Of a stretch of DNA of 64,000 bases, positions 57,371 to 64,000 are shown piece by piece. The stretch is from contig NZ_CP009428.1 of the NCBI RefSeq assembly GCF_000758725.1, forward strand, positions 2,728,001 to 2,792,000. Reading direction: 5' to 3'. The DNA is from Paenibacillus odorifer. Lineage in GTDB: Bacteria; Bacillota; Bacilli; Paenibacillales; Paenibacillaceae. Each line of letters begins with the position of its first letter. Position 1 is the first letter of the stretch. The notes below the pieces were generated by a model, which searched no databases, was not told where the DNA came from, and saw nothing but the letters and a program-made list of their open reading frames with translations. The position numbers and the translations under genes are program-made.

Positions 57371-58486
57371 ATGAAAGATCCCAGAATTCAAAAGCTGGCG
57401 GCTAACCTAGTCGGTTATTCCGTAAATGTCCAGCCAGGCGAGAACGTGCTCGTCGAAATGATTGGCAATGAAAGAGATTTAATTAAAGCAGTTGTAGAGG
57501 AAATCGGCAAGGCCGGCGGTCATGCTTTTGTACAATTAACAGATCGTACAGTCCTGCGCAGCATGCTTAAATACGCAACTCGTGAGAGTCTTCAGACATG
57601 GGCTGAAATTGACTTGAACCGGATGAAGCAAATGGATTGTTATATCGGGATTCGTGCAGGTGAGAATGTGAATGACCTGTCTGATGTTCCTGAAGAAAAT
57701 ATGAAATTGTATAACTCGTTGTACTCTCATCCAGTGCATAGCGAACAACGTGTGAAGCATACGAAGTGGGTAGTACTGCGTTATCCGAATGCGAGCATGG
57801 CTCAGCTTGCGAATATTAGCACTGAAGCGTTTGAGGACTTTTATTTCGAAGTGTGTAATTTGGATTACGCCAAGATGGACAAGGCTCAGGATGCTTTAGC
57901 TGATCTCATGCGCAGAACGGATAAGGTACATATTTTGAGTGCTGGGACAGATCTTAAGTTCTCGATTAAAGGAATCGGTGCAGAGAAATGCTCCGGGCAA
58001 AAAAATATTCCGGATGGCGAGGTTTACAGCGCCCCAGTTCGCGATTCTGTAAATGGAACGATCAGCTATAATGCACCGTCAGTATATAATGGAGTGACCT
58101 TTGAAAATATCAAATTCAAATTCGAGAACGGAAAAATTGTTGAAGCCACCAGCAATGACTCCGCCCGTTTGAACGAGATTTTGAATTCAGATGACGGCGC
58201 ACGTCATATTGGCGAATTCGCTATCGGGTTTAACCCTTACATTCTTCACCCGATGAATGATATTCTTTTTGACGAAAAAATCGCAGGCAGCCTGCACTTT
58301 ACGCCAGGACAAGCATATGATGTTACAGATAACGGTAACCGCTCCTCCATTCACTGGGATCTTGTGTTGATCCAACGTCCAGATTATGGCGGCGGAGAAA
58401 TTTATTTTGACGATGTATTGATCCGTAAGGATGGAATTTTTGTGTTGCCGGAACTCGAAGGTCTGAATCCTGAAAACTTGAAATAA
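57371..58486 (+). CDS. M29-family aminopeptidase (371 aa)
   Basis: Thermophilic-aminopeptidase (AmpS/AmpT/PepS) family, two-metal enzymes that remove N-terminal residues. Motifs: LAANLVGYSVNVQPGENVLV at the start, the T-D-L-K-F-S-I-K-G block, KNIPDGEVYSAPVRDSVNGT, GFNPYILHPMNDILFDEKIA, GSLHFTPGQAYD and SIHWDLVLIQRPDYGGGEIY with Glu, His and Asp ligands. Slightly shorter than AmpS (about 410). ATG 57371 after GAGGAAGGAAG. Confidence 0.93.
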   Translation: MKDPRIQKLAANLVGYSVNVQPGENVLVEMIGNERDLIKAVVEEIGKAGGHAFVQLTDRTVLRSMLKYATRESLQTWAEIDLNRMKQMDCYIGIRAGENVNDLSDVPEENMKLYNSLYSHPVHSEQRVKHTKWVVLRYPNASMAQLANISTEAFEDFYFEVCNLDYAKMDKAQDALADLMRRTDKVHILSAGTDLKFSIKGIGAEKCSGQKNIPDGEVYSAPVRDSVNGTISYNAPSVYNGVTFENIKFKFENGKIVEATSNDSARLNEILNSDDGARHIGEFAIGFNPYILHPMNDILFDEKIAGSLHFTPGQAYDVTDNGNRSSIHWDLVLIQRPDYGGGEIYFDDVLIRKDGIFVLPELEGLNPENLK

Positions 58487-58592
58487 AATGTAATAACAAG
58501 AAAACTCCTTGCACAAGTAAGCGGATTCAATGTATCATAAGAAATGATAACAAAAGACTAAAGTTTTATAATCAAGTTGCGGAGGGATTTCT

Positions 58593-58838
58593 ATGTCCAG
58601 TAACAATGCGGCAATTGTCGATATTGCCCAAACGGCAGGCCAGTTCAACTCTTCAATCGTTCTTCAAGCGGACAACAAGTACATTGATGTTAAAAGTATC
58701 CTTGGTTTGTTCACTACTTTGGTATCCAGCCAAAGCTATGAGCTTCATGTTCATGGGGCAGATGCTGAAGAAGCTAAGAAGGCAATGACTGAAGTGTTTG
58801 CAAAACACGGTTTGAAATTCACAGTTGTTGCTGAGTAA
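58593..58838 (+). CDS. HPr-like protein without the catalytic histidine (81 aa)
   Basis: Residues 12-70 align with HPr: IAQTAGQFNSSIVLQA, then KYIDVKSILGLFTTLVSSQS (the regulatory serine of K-S-I-x-G is kept) and ELHVHGADAEEAKKAMTEVF. The expected G-L-H-A-R-P segment is replaced by SSNNAAIVD, so there is no His15 and no clear first strand. It cannot pass phosphate in the PTS but could be a target of HPr kinase, as Crh is in B. subtilis. Ribosome binding site GGAGGG. Confidence 0.8.
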   Translation: MSSNNAAIVDIAQTAGQFNSSIVLQADNKYIDVKSILGLFTTLVSSQSYELHVHGADAEEAKKAMTEVFAKHGLKFTVVAE

Positions 58839-58849
58839 TAGTCGTGCTA

Positions 58850-58884
58850 AAAACGTCCTACCGGTTTTCGGTGGGGCGTTTTTT
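58850..58884 (+). terminator. terminator
   Basis: AAACGTCCTACCG / CGGTGGGGCGTTT with TTTTTT. Confidence 0.85.
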
Positions 58885-59040
58885 CTAGAAGTAGATATGA
58901 AACTTGATAGGATAACGCAGCAGGTTCTTTTAAATATATGGTTAGTATAAACTGAATTGTTGTATTGATACCGGATTTCGTCTAATATTAAGTAAAATAG
59001 TAAAAGCAGCTTAACTTTTGGACATGGGGGGGATAGAGGC

Positions 59041-59337
59041 ATGACTTCATCGGAATTACAGGAACAGTATAATCTTAAAGCAATCAATCTTCTACAAGAA
59101 GATGCCGATAAAATTCAGCAACTTATAGAAGTGCAGATGGAGAATCTGGCAACACGCTACTGCCCTCTCTATGAGGAAGTGCTGGATACCCAGATGTACG
59201 GTTTCTCCAGAGAAGTGGATTTTGCGGTTAGAGCAGGTTTGGTCCCAGAAATTACTGGTAAGATGGTACTAAGTAAGCTGGAGCGTAACTTAGCAGTACT
59301 CTACGAGGCTTTGAACAACAAAGCGAAAGAAGAATAA
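59041..59337 (+). CDS. ylaN: YlaN family protein (DUF1507, 98 aa)
   Basis: The sequence LLQEDADKIQQLIEVQMENL, CPLYEEVLDTQMYGFSREVD and FAVRAGLVPEITGKMVLSKL matches B. subtilis YlaN nearly block for block. YlaN is reported to bind iron and relieve repression by Fur, and is needed under iron limitation. In B. subtilis ylaN lies next to ftsW, also nearby here. GGGGGGAT precedes the ATG. Confidence 0.93.
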   Translation: MTSSELQEQYNLKAINLLQEDADKIQQLIEVQMENLATRYCPLYEEVLDTQMYGFSREVDFAVRAGLVPEITGKMVLSKLERNLAVLYEALNNKAKEE

Positions 59338-59361
59338 ATATCGGTTTCTTAAGTATTTATA

Positions 59362-59400
59362 GAAGCGCACATGAGGACGAATCGCTCATGTGCGCTTTTT
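59362..59400. terminator. bidirectional terminator
   Basis: AAGCGCACATGAG / CTCATGTGCGCTT with TTTTT, between convergent genes. Confidence 0.9.
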
Positions 59401-59424
59401 GTTGTGTACAATGGTTAATAATAA

Positions 59425-60495
59425 TTATACGAGATAGAAGGAGACTCCTAAAATCAGGTAAACAGTTAATAACAAGAGGCCCTCATACCAGTTAGTCGAG
59501 CCGTCCTGGGTAATTGATTTGGCAATAAAGACGGCTACACCGATGGCGACAATCTCAATGGTCGTAAAAACAATGTCCATTGTATCACCCATGAAATAAC
59601 TGGCGAAGATTAGGACAGGTGCTACGAACAGGGCGATTTGGAGACTGCTTCCAACTGCAATTTCTACGGCTGCACCGATTTTGTTCTTCATGGCCAGCAT
59701 AATGGCTGCACTATGCTCTGCGGCATTACCGATGATGGCTACGAGGAACGCACCTACAAACAGCTCGCTGAATCCGAAACGTTCTGTTAAAGTCTCTAAC
59801 GTCCCTACCAGCCACTCACTCACGAAGGCTACCATTACGGTGGCAAGCACTAGATAAAGGATGGATTTGTTTCTGGACCATGCAGGGGCATGCTCATGGG
59901 CTAACTCTTCTTTACCCTCTTCTGTAACGTCCTCTAGATGTTTCTTATGCGTGATCATGGAGAAGATTAGCCAAGCAATGTACGAAGCGATGAGCAGTCC
60001 GGCAACGATTAAACTGAGCACATCTGTATCCTTCTCCGTAATAGAGTGGGTGGTAAAGAACATAGCGGGAACAAATAAGGCAATGACGGCAACGATCATC
60101 AAGGAGCCATTCATTCCGGCAAGGGTTACGTTAAAGTTCTGAACTTTGAACTTCATCCCGCCGGCGAAAATACTCAATCCTAGAACAAGCAACAGGTTGC
60201 CGATAATAGAACCGGTAAGACTGGCTTTGACCATGTCGAACAATCCTTCCTTGACCAGGAAGAAGGCAATGATTAGCTCAGCAGCATTGCCGAAGGTGGC
60301 GTTAAGGAAGCCGCCCAGTCGCTGTCCGGCATAATGAGCTACACTTTCAGTAGCCCGGCCGAGAAATCCAGCCACAAACACCACAGCGATTGCTGAGAGA
60401 ATGAACTGCAGGGTATGATCCCAATCGGCATAATGGCCGATTGCACTAAGGATAAAGGTGATACCCATCAGTGATGGTGAAATCCATTTTTTCAA
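59425..60495 (-). CDS. cax: calcium/proton antiporter, CaCA family (356 aa)
   Basis: Eleven or so membrane helices in two inverted halves, each with a Cax signature: GFLNATFGNAAELIIAFFLV in the first and FVGAFLVAIIGNAAEHSAAI in the second (G-N-A-A-E, the ion-binding acidic residues). A central acidic, His-containing loop is present (EDVTEEGKEELAHEHAP). TTG 60495 lies ten bases after AGGAG; a GTG four codons upstream overlaps that site. Exports Ca2+ in exchange for protons. Confidence 0.92.
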   Translation of the reverse strand: MKKWISPSLMGITFILSAIGHYADWDHTLQFILSAIAVVFVAGFLGRATESVAHYAGQRLGGFLNATFGNAAELIIAFFLVKEGLFDMVKASLTGSIIGNLLLVLGLSIFAGGMKFKVQNFNVTLAGMNGSLMIVAVIALFVPAMFFTTHSITEKDTDVLSLIVAGLLIASYIAWLIFSMITHKKHLEDVTEEGKEELAHEHAPAWSRNKSILYLVLATVMVAFVSEWLVGTLETLTERFGFSELFVGAFLVAIIGNAAEHSAAIMLAMKNKIGAAVEIAVGSSLQIALFVAPVLIFASYFMGDTMDIVFTTIEIVAIGVAVFIAKSITQDGSTNWYEGLLLLTVYLILGVSFYLV

Positions 60496-60649
60496 TGTAA
60501 AGGACACTCCTATCTATGTATTTAGATTGAATTCATAATCAATATACCCAAATTGTTCCTAGGTGTAAACGAGAAAGCGATAAAGTGATTTGCTTTTTAG
60601 CCTGTTTTGGAATTACAATAATTGATAATGAGTGTAGGGGGGATATGGC

Positions 60650-61015
60650 ATGGCAGAACAACTTCAACTGGAAATGGGAAATATACGAATTTCAAATGAC
60701 GTCGTCTCAAAAATTGCCGGTTTGGCTGCCTTGGAGACTCCGGGAATTGCAGCCATGTCTGGTGGCCTGTCAGAAGGCTGGGCGAAACGTCTAAGCGGTA
60801 AGAACGTTCAGAAGGGCGTTACCGTTGAAGTAGGACAGCTGGAAGCAGCAGTAGATCTACGAATTATCGTTCTCTATGAAACACCGATCCACGAAGTGTG
60901 CCGGATGCTTCAGCAGAACGTACGTGAAGCTGTGGAGAGCATGACTGGACTTCATATTGTTGAGGTAAATGTCAAAGTTGAAGGCGTAGCTTTCAAGAAT
61001 GATGAAATCTCTTAA
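60650..61015 (+). CDS. Asp23/Gls24 family protein (121 aa)
   Basis: The family pattern is complete: MGNIRISNDVVSKIAGLAAL, ETPGIAAMSGGLSEGWAKRL, VTVEVGQLEAAVDLRIIVLY and VRE-A-V-E-S-M-T-G-L-H-I-V-E-V-N-V. Members are envelope-stress proteins; the second B. subtilis-type YqhY/YloU relatives are linked to lipid metabolism. GGGGGGATATGGC before the ATG. Terminator after it. Confidence 0.92.
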   Translation: MAEQLQLEMGNIRISNDVVSKIAGLAALETPGIAAMSGGLSEGWAKRLSGKNVQKGVTVEVGQLEAAVDLRIIVLYETPIHEVCRMLQQNVREAVESMTGLHIVEVNVKVEGVAFKNDEIS

Positions 61016-61028
61016 AAAACTTGTACAC

Positions 61029-61068
61029 AAAAAAGCAGTCCAAGGTTAATTCCCTGGGCTGCTTTTTT
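61029..61068. terminator. bidirectional terminator
   Basis: AAAAAGCAG..CC / GG..CTGCTTTTTT between the Asp23 and ftsW genes. Confidence 0.85.
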
Positions 61069-61103
61069 ATGTGTATATCCCCTAACCTCCGGCTTTATAA
61101 ATC

Positions 61104-62345
61104 TTACCGGGAACGAACCTGTCTAACCGTTGTTACAGATTTCGTTACTTCCTCTTTGGCAGGAAGGTTGGTTTCTCTTGAGATGCTTAGCATAATTCCC
61201 ATGCACAGCATGCTGACAAGGAGTGAAGAGCCCCCGTAGCTGATAAACGGCAAGGTAACGCCGGTAAGAGGGATTGTATTGGTTACACCGCCGATATTGA
61301 CAAAGGCCTGAATGGCTATGAGGCCCATAATCCCAATTCCGACGAGCGTACCAAAGGGATCCTTACACCTTAAAGCGATTAGAATACCCCGCCAGATAAA
61401 ATACAGATATAACATCAAAAATATGGAGGTCCCTAGAAAGCCGAACTCTTCACCAATTACGGGGAAGATAAAGTCCGTATAAGGGTATTTTAGATAGTCC
61501 AGCTTTTGAATGCTTTTGCCGAAGCCGGAACCACTTACTCCACCTTGGCCAAGAGCGGTTAAGGATTGAATAATGTTATAACCATCACCCTCAGCAACCT
61601 GATAAGGATCTAAAAAGGCAACGATACGACCTTTTCTATAATCCTGAGTGTCAGTGGCTTTATCGGATGGAGATAAGGAATCAATCGCTGCTTTGGCGCC
61701 TATAACTAGTCCTACACCCAGCACTAGCAGTGCTATAGAGCCCAGAATATGCTTCATGCTGGCACCACCGGCATAAATAACAAGTCCGCTGGTAGCTACG
61801 AGAATGAGGCAAGAACCTAAATCCGGTTGCATCATTATAAGTCCGGCAACAATACCCACGATAACCATTACAGGGATATATCCTGTACGGAAATCTCTAA
61901 ACCGTTCACCTTTTTTGGTGATGAGTGCTGAGATATACAGGATAATCGATATTTTGGCTAATTCGGTGGGTTGAATTCCAAGTTTCCCGATACTAAGCCA
62001 GCTCTTGGCACCATTAATTTTTTCAGAGAAGGCTACCACGAGCAGAAGAATAACGGTGATGATAAAAATAGGTACATACCACTTCTTAAACTTACTGTAG
62101 TGAATGTTCATAGCTATAAACATAACAACGGTTCCGAGTACGATCCAGATCACTTGGCGTTTAATGAAATATAGAGGGTCATTACCGAACTTCGAGCTTG
62201 CTAATGTTAAGCTTGAGCTAGCACTGAAGACCATGACTAGACCGAAACCCACAAGTAGTAGTGTTAAGATAAGTAGTTGGAAATCGGGTGTTCCTCTTTT
62301 GGGCAGGCTGACATTTTGTTTCGTCGTTCCCTTTCTGTTACTCAA
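61104..62345 (-). CDS. ftsW: SEDS peptidoglycan glycosyltransferase FtsW (413 aa)
   Basis: Ten hydrophobic helices. SEDS signatures: FGLVMVFSASSSLTLAS at the first helix, WLSIGKLGIQPTELAKISII with the essential region before helix 4, VAFLDPYQVAEGDGYNIIQS in the large outer loop, and the C-terminal GVTLPFISYGGSSLLVSMLC. It polymerises lipid II at the division site with a class B penicillin-binding protein. The ylaN neighbourhood favours FtsW over RodA or SpoVE. It overlaps the yugN gene by 4 bases. Confidence 0.92.
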   Translation of the reverse strand: MSNRKGTTKQNVSLPKRGTPDFQLLILTLLLVGFGLVMVFSASSSLTLASSKFGNDPLYFIKRQVIWIVLGTVVMFIAMNIHYSKFKKWYVPIFIITVILLLVVAFSEKINGAKSWLSIGKLGIQPTELAKISIILYISALITKKGERFRDFRTGYIPVMVIVGIVAGLIMMQPDLGSCLILVATSGLVIYAGGASMKHILGSIALLVLGVGLVIGAKAAIDSLSPSDKATDTQDYRKGRIVAFLDPYQVAEGDGYNIIQSLTALGQGGVSGSGFGKSIQKLDYLKYPYTDFIFPVIGEEFGFLGTSIFLMLYLYFIWRGILIALRCKDPFGTLVGIGIMGLIAIQAFVNIGGVTNTIPLTGVTLPFISYGGSSLLVSMLCMGIMLSISRETNLPAKEEVTKSVTTVRQVRSR

Positions 62346-62689
62346 GCCTCTAACAGCTGCTTTAATTCAAGAATCCGCTTAGCAGCAGTGTCCAATACTG
62401 GTTTTGGCACCGGAGATTCATATTCCAGGCCATGAGGGAAGGTTGCTTTTCCTAAGTATACGGCTTCAATTGCAAGTACGGCATCAGACTTCTCTAGCTT
62501 TCCCTCGACAGCGCGAGTGTTAATGCGTAGGAAGTATTCGCCACCATCCTGTGGGTCTTCAATTTTGCAGTCGTAAGTGGCACGATAGTATTCCCATTGC
62601 CAGCGGATGAAGCCAGCTTTTGTGGCACTCTCGTCCAGATAGAGAAGATCACTCTTCAATCCTACGAGGCCCGTGTTCTCAAAAATCAT
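62342..62689 (-). CDS. YugN-like protein (115 aa)
   Basis: MIFENTGLVGLKSDLLYLDE, FIRWQWEYYRATYDCKIEDP and EYFLRINTRAVEGKLEK follow the YugN-like family of Bacillales, of unknown function. An ATG three codons upstream (62698) is only two bases from AAGGGGG, so 62689 is preferred. It leads into ftsW with a 4-base overlap, so both are on one transcript. Confidence 0.85.
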   Translation of the reverse strand: MIFENTGLVGLKSDLLYLDESATKAGFIRWQWEYYRATYDCKIEDPQDGGEYFLRINTRAVEGKLEKSDAVLAIEAVYLGKATFPHGLEYESPVPKPVLDTAAKRILELKQLLEA

Positions 62690-62928
62690 AGCACGCATAT
62701 CCCCCTTATGAAGTATAATGATGAATTTCTGATCCGATTGCTGATGTTCTACCTCATGATAGTATGTTTCTAAAGGTTGTGCAAGAGTAGGCAGTGCCTA
62801 ACAATACCCAGTTTTTTGCGTTTCTGCTACAATAAAAGAATTATAGTCGTTCGCGGCTGGAACAAAGTGAACAGGACTGCTATCGCTTGCTATGGATGCG
62901 GGTTTATCGAGAAGGGGATGGAGAACTT

Positions 62929-64000
62929 ATGAAGAGCTTAGCGGTTGATTCGCTCATGCCGGAGATCGTGGAATGGAGACGCCATTTGCATCGTCATCCG
63001 GAGTTGTCTTTTCATGAAAAGGAAACGTCAGCATTTATAGCAGATAAGTTAGCCAAATTCGGAATTGAAGTCAGAAAAAGCGGGACAGGGTATGGTGTGC
63101 TTGGTATATTACGGGGGAAGCGGCCGGGGAAAACCGTTGTTCTTCGCGCGGATATGGACGCCCTACCTATTAAAGAGGAGAACAAGAAGGATTACGTTTC
63201 GCAAAATGAAGGGGTAATGCATGCCTGTGGACATGATGGCCACACTTCCATACTGCTCGGTGTAGCCTCTTACTACAGCAGTCGGCTTGAGGAGCTGGAA
63301 GGGGAGCTGCGTTTTCTTTTTCAGCCCGCAGAGGAAGTATGCCCAGGAGGGGCGCAGGGGATGATCGCCGAAGGCATGTTAGAAGGAGCGGATGCGGTGT
63401 ATGGTCTGCATCTGTGGACTCCATTGCCTATGGGAACTGTAGGGAGTGCTCCGGGACCGTTGATGGCGTCTGCGGACGAGTTTTTTATAGATATCATTGG
63501 CAAAGGCGGACACGGCGGCATGCCGAACCGTACCATTGATAGCATCGTGGCGGGAGCGGCGCTGGTGACCCAGCTCCAGAGCATTGTAAGCCGCTCTGTG
63601 AACCCGCTGGAGCCTGCTGTACTCAGTGTAGGAACCATTCAAGGGGGATTCGCCCAGAATGTCATTGCCGAGCAATGCCGGATCACAGGGACAGTGCGGG
63701 CATTCGACGAGGAGACACGGCATTTGATACGCCAGCGAATCGAAGAAATGAGCGTTTCTATTGCCAGCGCTTACGGGGCAGAAGCTAAGATAGATTACGT
63801 AATGGGATATCCTCCCCTCGTAAATCACGATGGTGAAGTTCAGCGGTTTTTCGAGGTGGCCTCAGCGGCTTTAGGAGAATCTGTTGAGGTGATTCGGATG
63901 GAAAAGCTGATGCCAGCTGAGGATTTTGCCTATTATGTTAAGGAGATTCCAGGCTGCTTTATGTTTGTGGGTGCAGGAAATCCGGATAAAGAGGCTGACT
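62929..64000 (+). CDS. M20-family metallo-amidohydrolase, partial (357+ aa)
   Basis: The frame is open to the end of the window, so the last part is missing. M20D (hippurate hydrolase/IAA-amino acid hydrolase) motifs: EWRRHLHRHPELSFHEKETS, VVLRADMDALPIKEEN, MHACGHDGHTSILLGVASYY (metal Cys-x-His), FQPAEEVCPGGAQGMIAEG and GLHLWTPLPMGTVG; the dimer domain has KGGHGGMPNRTIDS and PAEDFAYY carries a late ligand. ATG 62929 after AAGGGGATGGAG. Substrate could be N-acetyl-diaminopimelate or another N-acyl amino acid. Confidence 0.9.
   Translation, partial: MKSLAVDSLMPEIVEWRRHLHRHPELSFHEKETSAFIADKLAKFGIEVRKSGTGYGVLGILRGKRPGKTVVLRADMDALPIKEENKKDYVSQNEGVMHACGHDGHTSILLGVASYYSSRLEELEGELRFLFQPAEEVCPGGAQGMIAEGMLEGADAVYGLHLWTPLPMGTVGSAPGPLMASADEFFIDIIGKGGHGGMPNRTIDSIVAGAALVTQLQSIVSRSVNPLEPAVLSVGTIQGGFAQNVIAEQCRITGTVRAFDEETRHLIRQRIEEMSVSIASAYGAEAKIDYVMGYPPLVNHDGEVQRFFEVASAALGESVEVIRMEKLMPAEDFAYYVKEIPGCFMFVGAGNPDKEAD

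Overview
The window reads as part of the chromosome of a low-to-mid GC Gram-positive bacterium, most likely Paenibacillus or a close relative. Strong AGGAGG-type ribosome binding sites, frequent TTG and GTG starts and rho-independent terminators all fit. So do the families present: YlaN next to FtsW, acsA divergent from acuA, an S4 leader on rpsD, copper-amine-oxidase-type stalk proteins, and YugN, DUF1292 and DUF3892 proteins. The genus is inferred from gene content, not from rRNA.

Bases 1 to about 20,240 are accessory DNA. From 1 to 10,020 lies a decayed stretch of small phage or plasmid-type genes: a WYL-like, winged-helix and YolD-like trio; a TPR regulatory protein overlapping a 35-codon exported peptide (RRNPP-type pair); GNAT and several small membrane proteins; and many gene fragments, including a dapA-like gene with two frameshifts, an ATP-dependent DNA ligase fragment and a gene cut by an amber codon. 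From 10,022 to 20,215 lies a 10.2 kb element inserted in the 3' half of a tRNA-Val(GAC) gene. It has 48-bp attachment repeats, a frameshifted tyrosine integrase, a Xre repressor, two membrane proteins, a DUF4145 zinc-ribbon protein, phage small genes, both terminase subunits, an ArpU regulator and an excisionase-like protein. It has no capsid, portal or tail genes. An ArpU/excisionase module lies just outside the left attachment site as well, so two elements appear to be stacked at the same tRNA.

From 20,390 to 64,000 the DNA is mostly stable core genome: exported stalk-domain proteins, a site-2 protease, SpeA-type decarboxylase, an MFS transporter, gnd, aroK, aroA, a PTS glucose-type permease followed by enzyme I, an ECF sigma factor with its DUF4179 partner, ccpA, mtnN, acuA/acsA, a class A penicillin-binding protein, rpsD, a GAF-GGDEF protein, an M29 aminopeptidase, an HPr-like protein without the active histidine, ylaN, a Ca2+/H+ antiporter, an Asp23 protein, ftsW, yugN and an M20 amidohydrolase that runs off the end. 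Carbon control is a visible theme: PTS genes, CcpA, a cre-like site between acuA and acsA, and an HPr-like protein that keeps only the regulatory serine.

The most unusual core feature is at 35,454-37,866. A DUF559-like endonuclease/winged-helix gene is followed by five tandem units of about 380 bp. Each unit carries four related palindromic boxes, and the first four also end in a degraded copy of the last codons of that gene.
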